Part shown: positions 18,087 to 30,289 of the stretch, in pieces
Layout of the letters: each line of letters begins with the position of its first letter
Numbering within the stretch: the first letter of the stretch is position 1
Assembly (NCBI GenBank): GCA_002255955.1
Contig: NKIM01000031.1
Coordinates: forward strand, 1-61,716
Source: Burkholderiales bacterium PBB2
Lineage (GTDB): Bacteria; Pseudomonadota; Gammaproteobacteria; Burkholderiales; Burkholderiaceae_C
DNA: 61,716 nt
Direction of reading: 5' to 3'
Notes under the pieces: generated by a model
Told to the model about the DNA's origin: nothing
The model's database searches: none
Seen by the model: the letters and a program-made list of their open reading frames with translations, nothing else
Made by a program: the position numbers and the translations under genes

Positions 18087-19585
18087 GATGAACAGGAAAC
18101 CTCCAGGGTGTGGGCCCAGTCGGGCGGGAAGGCCGCGTCGCTGGCCTGCGTGGGTTCGTCAAACGGCCGCTGCAGCACCTGCAGCAGGCGCTGGGTTTCG
18201 GAGAAATCACCGGCCTGGGCGGCGCGGATGGCGCCCTCGGCCAGATGGTTGCGCAGCACCACAGCCGGGTTGACGGCGCGCATGGCCGCCTGGCGTGCGG
18301 CGTCCTGGCTGGCCTCGGCCTGCAGGCGACTGCGGTAGCGCAGGGCCCAGGCGTCGAAGGCCTCACGGTCCAGGAACAGGTCACGCAAGGCGCCGGGGTC
18401 ATCGTGCAAGCCGAACCGGCTGAGCCGGCGGTGCGCGATGGTGTAGTCCACCTGGGTGGCGGCCAGCAGGCGCAGCCAGTCGTCGATCAGGGCGGTGTCT
18501 TCGGCCTGCGCGCTGTGCAGGCCCAGCTTGGCCCGCATCAGGGCGATGAAGCGATCGCTGAAGGCCTGCTTGTAGGGCTCGATCGCATCGAGCGCGCGCT
18601 CGCTGGCGGCCTCGGGGTCCTCGCCCTCGTTCTGGATCAAGGGCAGCAGGGCCTGGGCCAGGGCATGCAGGTTCCAGAAGGCCATGCTGGGCTGGCGCGC
18701 AAAGGCATAACGGCCTTGGTGGTCGGAGTGATTGCAGATGTGGCCGGGGTTGAAACCATCGAGGAAGCCGAAGGGGCCGTAGTCAATGGTCAGGCCCAGC
18801 ATGGACATGTTGTCCGTGTTCATCACCCCGTGGCAGAAGCCCACGGCCTGCCAATGGGCGAGCAGGCTGCCGGTCTGGCGCGCCACCTGTTCCAGCAGGG
18901 CGAGGTAGGGCGCTCCTGACTCAAGGCAGGCGGGCGCATGCTCGGCGATGAAGTGATCGGCCAGCTGGCGCAGCTGCGCCGGCTTTTGGTGGTGGGCGAA
19001 GTGTTCGAAATGGCCGAAGCGCAGAAAGCTCGGCGCCACGCGGGTGACGATGGCGGCGGTCTCCAGGCTCTCGCGCCGCACCGGCAGGGCCGAGGCGCTC
19101 AGCGCCAGGGCGCGGGTGCTGGGGATGCCCAGCGCGTGCATGGCCTCGGAGCAGAGGAACTCGCGGATCGAGGAGCGCAGCACAGCGCGGCCGTCGCCGC
19201 GGCGCGAGTAGGGCGTGAGGCCGGCGCCCTTGAGCTGCAGCTCCAGGCTGCCGCTGGGCGTGCGGATTTCGCCCAGCAAATGGGCACGGCCATCGCCGAG
19301 CTGACCGGCCCAGACGCCGAACTGGTGGCCGCTGTAGACGCTGGCCAGCGTGCGCATGCCAGGCCAGGCGGCATTGCCGCTGAGCACCTGCAAGGCGTTC
19401 CAGTCTTCACGCTGCCACCAGTCTTCGGGCCAGCCGAGCTCGGCGGCGCAGGCGGCGCTGTGCGCCACCCAGACCGGTTGCGGCATGCCTTGCGGCGGCA
19501 GCTCGGTGAAGAAGGCCGGGCCCAGGCTGGCGAAACGGTTCCGCCAGTGTTCGGCCCGGGGCGGTGAGGCGCTTGGAAAACTCAT
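18083..19585 (-). CDS. selO: protein adenylyltransferase SelO
   Basis: SelO (YdiU/UPF0061) is a pseudokinase-fold enzyme that transfers AMP to Ser/Thr/Tyr of target proteins during redox stress. The 500-residue frame from 19585 contains the family blocks [51 protein letters not shown] and [20 protein letters not shown] with the metal- and nucleotide-binding Asn/Asp. The start [14 protein letters not shown] places the conserved N-terminus correctly; the frame is open for another 37 codons upstream. It heads the minus-strand cluster with msrB overlapping its stop. Confidence 0.93.
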   Translation of the reverse strand: MSFPSASPPRAEHWRNRFASLGPAFFTELPPQGMPQPVWVAHSAACAAELGWPEDWWQREDWNALQVLSGNAAWPGMRTLASVYSGHQFGVWAGQLGDGRAHLLGEIRTPSGSLELQLKGAGLTPYSRRGDGRAVLRSSIREFLCSEAMHALGIPSTRALALSASALPVRRESLETAAIVTRVAPSFLRFGHFEHFAHHQKPAQLRQLADHFIAEHAPACLESGAPYLALLEQVARQTGSLLAHWQAVGFCHGVMNTDNMSMLGLTIDYGPFGFLDGFNPGHICNHSDHQGRYAFARQPSMAFWNLHALAQALLPLIQNEGEDPEAASERALDAIEPYKQAFSDRFIALMRAKLGLHSAQAEDTALIDDWLRLLAATQVDYTIAHRRLSRFGLHDDPGALRDLFLDREAFDAWALRYRSRLQAEASQDAARQAAMRAVNPAVVLRNHLAEGAIRAAQAGDFSETQRLLQVLQRPFDEPTQASDAAFPPDWAHTLEVSCSS

Positions 19586-19700
19586 CGCTTCAGTGTAGCC
19601 AGCCACCCCTGGCCTCAGGGTCTGTGGGGCTGCTGGCGCCCGGGGCGCTGGCATAGACTGGCCCGACGCTTGCGCAGCGAACCTCACAGGAGACACAACG

Positions 19701-21359
<1,659 letters not shown>

Positions 21360-21522
21360 ACCGGGCTCGAGCCCCTCGGGCGAGGGGCGTAAGCGGCTCG
21401 GCGGGCCCGAACCGGACCCTATACTTTGCCGGCTTTGCCTGTTCCACCCCTCACACCCGCAGCCGGCGGGTGGCGGGATGTCCGTCTCTGATTTCTTGAC
21501 CGCGCGTTTGCCGCCTCTGCCC

Positions 21523-24378
21523 ATGTCCACGCCCAAGCTGATCGCCACAAGTCTGTTGACCGCCTGCCTGCTGGCAGCCTGTGGCGGAGAGAGTTATGAC
21601 AGCCTGATGGCTTCGGCCAAGACCTCGATCGGCAAAGGCGACAGCAAGACCGCCATCATCCAGCTCAAGAACGCCCTGCAGAAGTCGCCCGAGTCGGGCG
21701 AGGCTCGCTTCATGCTGGGCAAGGCTTTTCTCGATGTCGGCGACAGCCGTTCGGCCGAGGTCGAGCTGGGCAAGGCGATCACGCTGAAGTTCTCCGCCGA
21801 CCAGGTCGTGCCCTTGATGGCGCGGGCCCAGGTGGGCAACGAAGCCTTCAAGCAGCTGATCGAGCAGCAGGGCAACACCAAGCTCGGCGATCCCAAGGCC
21901 CAGGCCGATCTGCTGACCTCGCTGGCCATTGCGTTCGAATCGACCGGCGCCTCGGACAAGGCCAATGCCGCCATCGCCGAAGCCCTGCAGCTGCAGCCCG
22001 ACTACCCGCCCACCCAGACCCTGCAAGTGCGCCTGAAGGCGCGCGATGGCGATTTCGCCGGCGCTCTGCAGATGATCGACAGCCTTTTGCAGCGCGACCC
22101 CAAGCTGGCCGAGGTCTGGCGCCTCAAGGGCGACATCCTGATGGTCGGCCGCCGGGTCGAGGGCGCGCAAGCGCAGGCCGTGGCGGCCAGCGCCGCCCAG
22201 GCAGGCGCTTCGGGTGCAGAGGGCGGTGCCCAGCTGGCGGGCGCGGCCAAGGCGGCGGTGGAGGCCTACCGCGAGGCCATCAAGCTGCAGCCCGGCGATG
22301 CCGCGGCCCACACCGGCCTGCTCAATTTCTGGCTGGACAACGGTGACTTGCCGGCCGCCACCGAGCAGCTGGCTGCACTCAAGAAAGTGCTGCCCAGCCA
22401 CCCGCAAACCGTGTATTTCGAAGCCCTGCTGACCTTCCGCCAGCGCGATTTCAACCGCGCCCGCGAGCTCAGCCAGCAGCTGCTCAAGCAGGCGCCCGAG
22501 AACCCTCTGGCCCTGCAGCTGGCCGGCGCGGTCGAGTTTGAGCTCAAGGGCTATGTGCAGGCCGAAGAGCATCTGGGCAAAGCCCTCAAGCTGGCGCCCA
22601 ATCTGGGCATCGCCCGCCGCATGCTGACCCAGGTCTACCTGCTGACGGGCCGGCCCGCGCGCGCCGTGGCCGTGATTTCGCCGCTGCTGCAAAACGGCAC
22701 TGTGGTGGACGCCCAGCTCTTCTCCCTGGCCGGCGAGGCCTACCGCCAGAACGGCGATGACAAAAAGGCCGCCGCCTACTTTGCCCAGGCCGCCAAGCTC
22801 AACCCCAGCGATATGCGCAGCCGCACCCAGCTGGCCCTGGGCAAGGTGGGCACGGCCTCGCCCGAAGAGGTGCTGGCCGAGCTCAAGACCATCTCGGATG
22901 CCGACCCCAACACCGTGGCCGATGTGGCCCTGATCCGCGCCCACCTGCAGCGCCGCGATCTTGACAAGGCCCTGGCCGCCATCGAGGTGCTGGAGCGCAA
23001 ACAGCCCAACAAGCCCATGGCTCACAATCTGCGCGGCCTGGTCTACCTGGCCCGCCGCGATGTGCCGGCCGCGCGCAAGAGCCTGGAACAAGCCCTGAAG
23101 GTGGACGCCACCTTCTACCCGGCTGCCGCCTTGCTGGCCTCGCTGGACCTGAACGACAAACAGCCGGCTGCGGCCAAGAAGCGTTTCGAGGCCTTGCTGG
23201 TGGCCCAGCCCGACAACGTCAACGCCCAGCTGGCCCTGGCCGAGCTGCATGAGCAGGCCGGCGGCGCCAAGGCCGAGGTCGAGGCCATGATCACCAAGGC
23301 CATCACCACCAAGCCCAATGCCCCGGCGGCCCGCGTGGCCCTGATCGATTTCCACCTGAAGGCGCAGAACCTCAAGGCTGCGTTGAGCGCCGCCGAGCAG
23401 GGCGTGGCTGCCCTGCCGGAAAGCGCCGAGCTGATGGAAGCCCAGGGCCGCGCCCGGGCCCTGGCCGGCGAGTATCAGCAGGCGCTGGAGTCCTTCAATG
23501 CCCTGGCCCGTGCCCAGCCGCGCTCGCCGCTGCCGTCCTTGCGCCTGGCCGAGGTCTATGTGGCCTTGAAGAAATACCCCACGGCCATCGGCCACCTCAA
23601 GCGCGCGCTCGAGCTGGCCCCCGACAACCTGGTCGTGCAACGCCGCCTGGGCGAGGTGCAGCTGAGCAATGGTGAGTCCAAGGAGGCGCTCGCCACCGCC
23701 GCCGCCTTGCAAAAGCGTGCGCCGGGCTCGCCCCTGGGCTACAGCCTGGAAGGCGATGTCCAGGCCCAGCAGAAAGCCTGGGCGCCGGCCGCCGCCGCCA
23801 TGCGCCGCAGCCTGGACAAGGCGCCCGACAGCGCCATCGCCAGCAAGCTGCACTATGTGCTGAGCGCCGCCGGCAACAAGGCCGAGGCCGACAAGCACAC
23901 GGCCGACTGGCTCAAAGCCCATCCGGACGATGCCGAGTTTCTGTTCTACATCGGTGGCGTCGAGCTGACCCAGGGCCAGCTGCAGGCGGCCGAGTCGCGC
24001 TTTGCCGCGGTGCAGAAGCTGCAGCCCGAAAACCCTGCGGTGCTCAACAACCTGGCCTGGCTGGGCATGAAGCTCAACAAGCCCGGCGCCCTGGCCCTGG
24101 CCGAGAAGGCGGTGCAGCTGGCGCCCAAGCAGGCACCCTTCCTGGATACCTTGTCCTCGGTGCTGGAGGCGGAGAACAAGCTGCCGCGCGCCATCGAGGT
24201 GCAGAGCCAGGCCCTGGAGCTGCAGCCGCAGAATCACGATCTGCGCCTGCGCCTGGCCAAGCTCTACCTCAAGTCCGGCGACAAGCGCCTGGCCGCGGCC
24301 GAGCTGAACCGCCTGGCCACCGCGGGCAAGCAGTACGGCAACCAGGCCGAAGTGCAGCAGCTGCTGCGCGGGCTCTGA
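21523..24378 (+). CDS. prsT: PEP-CTERM system TPR-repeat lipoprotein PrsT
   Basis: This 951-residue protein starts with a lipoprotein signal (LLTACLLAACGG). About 20 tetratricopeptide repeats follow along its length. The C-terminal portion contains VLNNLAWLGMKLNKPGALAL and FLDTLSSVLEAENKLPRAIE, diagnostic of the XrtA/PEP-CTERM system TPR protein PrsT (TIGR02917). These proteins occur with exosortase/exopolysaccharide loci, although no exosortase gene lies in this window. An Ala/Gln-rich insertion sits near residues 215-235. The start at 21523 gives the best lipoprotein signal; an in-frame ATG at 21478 is the alternative. A PEP-CTERM substrate is encoded at 41482. Confidence 0.88.
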   Translation: MSTPKLIATSLLTACLLAACGGESYDSLMASAKTSIGKGDSKTAIIQLKNALQKSPESGEARFMLGKAFLDVGDSRSAEVELGKAITLKFSADQVVPLMARAQVGNEAFKQLIEQQGNTKLGDPKAQADLLTSLAIAFESTGASDKANAAIAEALQLQPDYPPTQTLQVRLKARDGDFAGALQMIDSLLQRDPKLAEVWRLKGDILMVGRRVEGAQAQAVAASAAQAGASGAEGGAQLAGAAKAAVEAYREAIKLQPGDAAAHTGLLNFWLDNGDLPAATEQLAALKKVLPSHPQTVYFEALLTFRQRDFNRARELSQQLLKQAPENPLALQLAGAVEFELKGYVQAEEHLGKALKLAPNLGIARRMLTQVYLLTGRPARAVAVISPLLQNGTVVDAQLFSLAGEAYRQNGDDKKAAAYFAQAAKLNPSDMRSRTQLALGKVGTASPEEVLAELKTISDADPNTVADVALIRAHLQRRDLDKALAAIEVLERKQPNKPMAHNLRGLVYLARRDVPAARKSLEQALKVDATFYPAAALLASLDLNDKQPAAAKKRFEALLVAQPDNVNAQLALAELHEQAGGAKAEVEAMITKAITTKPNAPAARVALIDFHLKAQNLKAALSAAEQGVAALPESAELMEAQGRARALAGEYQQALESFNALARAQPRSPLPSLRLAEVYVALKKYPTAIGHLKRALELAPDNLVVQRRLGEVQLSNGESKEALATAAALQKRAPGSPLGYSLEGDVQAQQKAWAPAAAAMRRSLDKAPDSAIASKLHYVLSAAGNKAEADKHTADWLKAHPDDAEFLFYIGGVELTQGQLQAAESRFAAVQKLQPENPAVLNNLAWLGMKLNKPGALALAEKAVQLAPKQAPFLDTLSSVLEAENKLPRAIEVQSQALELQPQNHDLRLRLAKLYLKSGDKRLAAAELNRLATAGKQYGNQAEVQQLLRGL

Positions 24379-24384
24379 AGCGCT

Positions 24385-25656
24385 TTAACTGGAGCTGGCC
24401 GGCGACGGCGCCAGCCAGGCCAGCAGCTGCCGGCTGACCGCCGGGCTGCTGAGCAGCTGCAGGTGGCCGGTGCGGTAGGCGATGTGGCGCGCCTCGGGCG
24501 CGAAGTCCAGGCGCAGGGAGGGGTCCTCATGCTCGCCCAGGGCGCTGCGCAGAGGCACCAGGCCATCGCCGAGCAGGCGGTCGGCCATGGGGCTGCGTTT
24601 GGCGGCCGTGGTGCCGGCCAGCGCGTAGCAGGCGATGCCGGCGGGCAAGGGCAGCGCTTGGTGGGGCACAGGGCCCGCGGCAAAGCGGTCGCGGCCCTGC
24701 CAGTCGGCGTCCTGCACCAGGCCGTGGCGCAGATCGGTGATGCCGGCGCTGCGCAGCTGGCCCAGGCGGGCCAGCGGTGCGCTGTGGCGGTTGCTACCCA
24801 GCAGCAGGTCCACCCAATGCCCGGCCCGCTCCAGCGGCGCGCCCTGGTGCGGCGAGCCCAGGCAGACCAGGCTGTGAACACGCTCGCGCCAGCCCAGACC
24901 TTGGTCTTGTGCCAGCTTCACCCCGCTGCGCGCCACCAGGCCGCCCATGCTGTGGCCAATGAGGGTGATGCGGGTCACCGGCACCGGCCAGGCGTCCACG
25001 GTCTGCTGCAGCAGCTGTGCCAGGTCGCGGCCGTTCTCCGAGATATGGCGGCCCGAGTTGTAGCGCAGGTAGAGCCGGCTGGCGCCCAGCGCGCGGGCCA
25101 GGACCTCGCCATGGTCATGGCTGTGGCCGCCTTCATTGACGCTGCGCCACTGCAGGTCGTTCATGCACAGGCCGTGGATCAGCAGCAGCAGGTGGCCCGT
25201 GGGCGCCGCGCTGAGCGCATCGGGGTTCTGCACCGTCATGGCCAGGGCCAGCGGGTTGCCACTCTCGGCCAGATGGTCGCCCATCACGCCGTTGAGTGCG
25301 GCCAGCAGGGCCAGGCGCTGGGGTGAGGGCTCGCGGGCCTCTTGCGATTCATCGGCCGGCCAGGCGGCCAGCAGCTGGTCGACACCCCGGCCCAGCAGGC
25401 GCGTGCTGCCGCGGATGCTGCGGTAGACCAGGCCGGTCAGGCCGGCGCTGCGGGCTTTCTCTTCCTCGCGGCGGCCCTGCATTCCCAGCCGCGACCAGAC
25501 GGCCTGGTGCATGCCTTCGACGATGTCGGTCACGCCCAGCGTGCCCTGGGTGGCCAGCTGGGCCAGGCCGCGCAGCTCGCGGGCGCTCAGCAAATGGGTG
25601 GCCTTGCGGCGTGTGGGCTTGGGCATGGGCATGGGCAGCAGGCGGGCGGATGACAA
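24385..25656 (-). CDS. alpha/beta-hydrolase (PGAP1-like esterase)
   Basis: This 423-residue protein has a lipase core: LLLLIHGLCMNDLQW (oxyanion region), ITLIGHSMGGLVAR with nucleophile Ser236, and a downstream VCLGSPHQGAPLERAGHWV typical of GPI-inositol-deacylase-like/PGAP1 esterases. A long N-terminal helical region (residues 20-130) precedes the hydrolase domain, and no signal peptide is seen. The substrate is unknown. It is convergent with prsT, with only six bases between the stops. Confidence 0.85.
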   Translation of the reverse strand: MSSARLLPMPMPKPTRRKATHLLSARELRGLAQLATQGTLGVTDIVEGMHQAVWSRLGMQGRREEEKARSAGLTGLVYRSIRGSTRLLGRGVDQLLAAWPADESQEAREPSPQRLALLAALNGVMGDHLAESGNPLALAMTVQNPDALSAAPTGHLLLLIHGLCMNDLQWRSVNEGGHSHDHGEVLARALGASRLYLRYNSGRHISENGRDLAQLLQQTVDAWPVPVTRITLIGHSMGGLVARSGVKLAQDQGLGWRERVHSLVCLGSPHQGAPLERAGHWVDLLLGSNRHSAPLARLGQLRSAGITDLRHGLVQDADWQGRDRFAAGPVPHQALPLPAGIACYALAGTTAAKRSPMADRLLGDGLVPLRSALGEHEDPSLRLDFAPEARHIAYRTGHLQLLSSPAVSRQLLAWLAPSPASSS

Positions 25657-25710
25657 GAGATCGCGCCGCGCCCGCGCATTGTGGGCGGCCCCGCCCGCCC
25701 GTGCCTAGAT

Positions 25711-26766
25711 TCAGCTCACCAGATTGGCCAGGAGGAGCAGGGCCAGGATCAAGGAGGTCACGCACACATTGAGCGTGGCTAGCAGGGAGGTCCGCAGCAG
25801 CGTGCTCCACCAGCGCGTGCGGTAGACCCGCTGGATGGCGACCAGGGGGTAGCCCATGCTGGCCAGCGTGGCCGTGAGCTGCAGCCCCTCCACCGGGACC
25901 AGCATCAGCAACAGCATGGCGAACCAGAAGGCATGCAGATGCAGAGCAAAGACCAGGTGCTCGGTGTAGCGCAGGCGCTTGTCGATGAAGATCAGCTTCA
26001 GCCACAGGGCAAAGGCCGGCAGCAGAAAGAACATCGTCAGGCCGAGGTTGTTGAGGCTGCGCGTGACCACATGCAGGATTTCCTGCTTCAGATGCCCGCG
26101 GCCCTGGGCCAGGCGCTTCTCCAGGCGCTTGCACATGGACACGGGCAAGCCCTCGCAGAAGAACTTCTGGTCCTTGACGCCAAAGCGCAGGCCCAACAGG
26201 CCCCCGACCTGGAAGTTCTGATCGTCGCCCGGGTCCAGTTCCACCACGGCGCCGCGCGCTGCCGAGGCCGGCACCGATGCGGGAACGCCTGCACGCAGCG
26301 CCAAGGATGTTGGCGCCGAGGATGCCGGCGCCGATGCCGCGACGACGACGGCTGCCGCTTCTTCTCGCGCGTCCTCCTCGGCTTGCGCCTCCAGCTTGGG
26401 CGCCGTCACCAGGCGCAGGGCCAGCAAGGCCAGCACGCTGATGGTCAGGTACAGGCGCAGGGGCAGCACATAGCGGCGGCGGCGGCCTTTCAGATACTCC
26501 AGCGTCAGCTGCCCGGGCAGGAGCAGCAGGCGCCAGAGCGTGCGCCAGAGCGCGCCTTCCATCGAGATGTAGGCACCACCGAGCTGCTGGGTGAATTCGC
26601 CCAGGGTCGGGGCGCGCACCCGCGATTCCTGCCCGCATTCACCGCAGTAGTTCGGCCGTGGCTCGGCGAAACGGCTGCCGCAGTTGGGGCAGAGCGCCGG
26701 ATCGCTGGGGATGTCGGGGTGCAGGACGGCAGCAAGAAAGCGAGGGGGACGCAGTGAAAGACGCAT
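25711..26766 (-). CDS. DUF3667-like zinc-ribbon membrane protein
   Basis: This protein (about 351 residues) has a zinc ribbon near the N-terminus (CPNCGSRF then YCGECGQES). An amphipathic segment and RLYLTISVLALLALRLV follow, then an Ala/Ser-rich linker, and three or four transmembrane segments in the last 130 residues. That order fits the DUF3667 family, which has no established function. The start is uncertain: ATG at 26766 (MRLSLRPP) or 26793. It is divergent from the fad operon. Confidence 0.75.
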   Translation of the reverse strand: MRLSLRPPRFLAAVLHPDIPSDPALCPNCGSRFAEPRPNYCGECGQESRVRAPTLGEFTQQLGGAYISMEGALWRTLWRLLLLPGQLTLEYLKGRRRRYVLPLRLYLTISVLALLALRLVTAPKLEAQAEEDAREEAAAVVVAASAPASSAPTSLALRAGVPASVPASAARGAVVELDPGDDQNFQVGGLLGLRFGVKDQKFFCEGLPVSMCKRLEKRLAQGRGHLKQEILHVVTRSLNNLGLTMFFLLPAFALWLKLIFIDKRLRYTEHLVFALHLHAFWFAMLLLMLVPVEGLQLTATLASMGYPLVAIQRVYRTRWWSTLLRTSLLATLNVCVTSLILALLLLANLVS

Positions 26767-26887
26767 AGGTGTCGATTCTGGAAGGCCGCGCATATTAGGC
26801 GCAAGCCGGCCGACTCGGGCTAACCCTGAGGTCCGCAGACCCGGCCTGTCACCGCTGGGACAGGACAGCGCGCCGCCGCCTGCCTAG

Positions 26888-26907
26888 AATCGAACGATCG
26901 TTCTATT
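26888..26907 (+). promoter_or_regulatory. TetR-type palindromic operator before the fad operon
   Basis: AATCGAACGATCGTTCTATT is a 20-base inverted repeat with one mismatch per arm and the perfect core GAACGATCGTTC. It lies 58 bases upstream of the fadJ-like start, the usual place for a TetR-family fatty-acid or acyl-CoA-responsive repressor. No such regulator is encoded beside it. Confidence 0.65.
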
Positions 26908-26965
26908 TTCTGGGTCGACTCTCGTGTCTGCGCCCTCGGTTCGAACCTGTTCACAAGGCCCCACC

Positions 26966-29062
26966 ATGACCGCTTTGTACGAAGTCCGCGGCAGCACCGC
27001 TGTCATCACCTTGAACAATCCGCCGGTCAACGGCCTGGGCCTGGCGACACGCCAGGCCATCGTCGCCGCCATCGAGCGTGCCGAGGCCGACCCGGCCGTC
27101 ACGGCCGTGGTGATGACCGGCGCCGGCGCGGCCTTCTCAGGCGGGGCCGACATCAAGGAGTTCGGCAGCCCCAAGGCCATGAGCGAACCCAATCTGCCCA
27201 GCGTGGTGGCGTTCGTCGAAGCCTGCAGCAAGCCGGTGGTGGCGGCCGTGCACAGCGTCTGCATGGGCGGTGGTCTGGAGCTGGCCCTGAGCTGCCACTA
27301 CCGCGTGGTGGCCGCCGGCACCAAGGTGGCCTTGCCCGAGGTGAAACTGGGCCTGCTGCCCGGCGCCGGCGGCACGCAGCGCCTGCCGCGTGCCCTCGGT
27401 GTCGAGGCGGCGCTGAACCTGATCGTCAGCGGCGAGATCGTGGCGGCCGAACTGCTGGCCCAGGTGCCCGGGCAAAAGCTGTTCGACCGGGTGGTGGCCG
27501 GCGAGGTCTTGGAGGCGGCCCTGGCCTTTGCCGGCGAGATCGCCGCGCAGCGCCCGCTGCCCCGCGTGCGCGATCTGCCGGCCACACATGCCAACCCTGA
27601 GGCCTTCTTCCAGTTCGCTCGAAACATGGTGGCCGCGCAGAGCCGCAATTTCCCCGCGCCGCTGCGCTGCCTGGAGGCGGTGGCTGCCGCCGTGAACCTG
27701 CCCTTCGAGCAAGGCTTGCGCGCCGAGCGCGAGGGCTTTGCGGCCTTGATGATCACGCCCGAGTCCAAGGCGCTGCGCCATGCTTTTGTGGCCGAGCGAG
27801 CCGCGTCCAAGATCGCCGATCTGCCGCCCGGCACGCCGCTGCGCGAGATCCGCCAGGTGGCGGTGATCGGCGCCGGCACCATGGGCAGCGGCATCGCCAT
27901 GAATTTCCTCAATGCCGGCCTGCCCGTCGTGCTGCTGGAAAGCCAGGCCGAGGCGCTGGAGCGCGGCCTGGCCCGCATCCGTGGCGCTTACGAGGCGCAG
28001 TTGAGCAAGGGCAAGCTCAAGCAGGACAAGCTGGACGCGCGCCTGGCCCTGCTGCGCGGCAGCCTGAGCTATGCCGACATCGCCGAGGCCGATCTGGTGA
28101 TCGAAGCGGTGTTCGAGGATCTGGACGTCAAGCGCCAGGTCTTCGTGCAGATCGACGCGGCAGCCAAGCCCGGTGCCATCCTGGCCTCCAACACCTCGAC
28201 CCTGGACATCAACACCATCGCCGGTTTCACCCGCCGCCCGCAGGATGTGCTGGGCCTGCATTTCTTCAGCCCGGCCCAGGTGATGAAGTTGCTGGAGGTG
28301 GTGCGCGGCGCGGCCACCGGCCACGATGTGCTGGCCACCGCCATGGCCCTGGCCAAGAAGATCCGCAAGACGGCGGTGGTGGCCGGTGTCTGCGACGGCT
28401 TCATCGGCAACCGCATGATCGAGCAGTACGCGCGCCAAGCCGGTTTTCTGCTGGACGAGGGCTGCTCGCCCAAGCAGGTGGACCGCGCGGCCGAGGCCTT
28501 TGGCTTCGCCATGGGCCCCTTCCGCATGAACGACCTGGCCGGCAACGACATCAGCTGGGCCATCCGCAAGCGCCGCGCGATCGAACGGCCCGAGCAGCGC
28601 TATTCGCAAAGCGCCGACCGCCTGTGCGAGCGCGGCCGCTTCGGCCAGAAGACCCAAGCCGGCTGGTACGACTACCGGCCCGGCCGGCGCGAGGCCCTGC
28701 CTTCGCCCGAGGTGGCGGCCCTGCTGGCGGAGCACCGTGCCGCCCTGGGCCTGCAGCCGCGCCAGATCCGCGATGAGGAGATCGTCGAGCGCCTGGTGCT
28801 GGCCCTGGTCAACGAGGGCGCCCGCCTGCTGGAGGAGGGCATCGCTCAGCGCGCCTCCGACATCGACATGGTCTACCTCAGCGGCTACGGCTTCCCGCTC
28901 TGGCGCGGTGGCCCCATGTGCTATGCCGACAGCCTCGGCCTCTTCAATGTGCTGCAGACCATGAAGCGCCTGGCACGCAACCCCATGGACGATGCGGCCT
29001 TCTGGGAGCCCGCGCCCCTGCTGCAGCGCCTGGTGGCCGAGGGCAAGAGCTTCAACGGCTGA
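26966..29062 (+). CDS. bifunctional enoyl-CoA hydratase/3-hydroxyacyl-CoA dehydrogenase (FadJ-like)
   Basis: This 698-residue fusion catalyses hydration of enoyl-CoA and oxidation of 3-hydroxyacyl-CoA. The crotonase half (about 1-190) shows FSGGADIKEF and VCMGGGLELALSCHYRV. The dehydrogenase half (about 290-690) has GAGTMGSGIAMNFLNAGLPV, ASNTSTLDINTIA and HFFSPAQVMKLLEVVRG. The start is set by AAGG about nine bases before the ATG. It opens a five-gene beta-oxidation cluster behind a TetR-type palindrome; thiolase follows after 51 bases. Confidence 0.94.
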   Translation: MTALYEVRGSTAVITLNNPPVNGLGLATRQAIVAAIERAEADPAVTAVVMTGAGAAFSGGADIKEFGSPKAMSEPNLPSVVAFVEACSKPVVAAVHSVCMGGGLELALSCHYRVVAAGTKVALPEVKLGLLPGAGGTQRLPRALGVEAALNLIVSGEIVAAELLAQVPGQKLFDRVVAGEVLEAALAFAGEIAAQRPLPRVRDLPATHANPEAFFQFARNMVAAQSRNFPAPLRCLEAVAAAVNLPFEQGLRAEREGFAALMITPESKALRHAFVAERAASKIADLPPGTPLREIRQVAVIGAGTMGSGIAMNFLNAGLPVVLLESQAEALERGLARIRGAYEAQLSKGKLKQDKLDARLALLRGSLSYADIAEADLVIEAVFEDLDVKRQVFVQIDAAAKPGAILASNTSTLDINTIAGFTRRPQDVLGLHFFSPAQVMKLLEVVRGAATGHDVLATAMALAKKIRKTAVVAGVCDGFIGNRMIEQYARQAGFLLDEGCSPKQVDRAAEAFGFAMGPFRMNDLAGNDISWAIRKRRAIERPEQRYSQSADRLCERGRFGQKTQAGWYDYRPGRREALPSPEVAALLAEHRAALGLQPRQIRDEEIVERLVLALVNEGARLLEEGIAQRASDIDMVYLSGYGFPLWRGGPMCYADSLGLFNVLQTMKRLARNPMDDAAFWEPAPLLQRLVAEGKSFNG

Positions 29063-29113
29063 ACATCCCTCCCGCCTCGACCCCTCATCTGAAGAATTCG
29101 GAGCTGAATTGCC

Positions 29114-30288
<1,175 letters not shown>

Positions 30289-30289
<1 letters not shown>

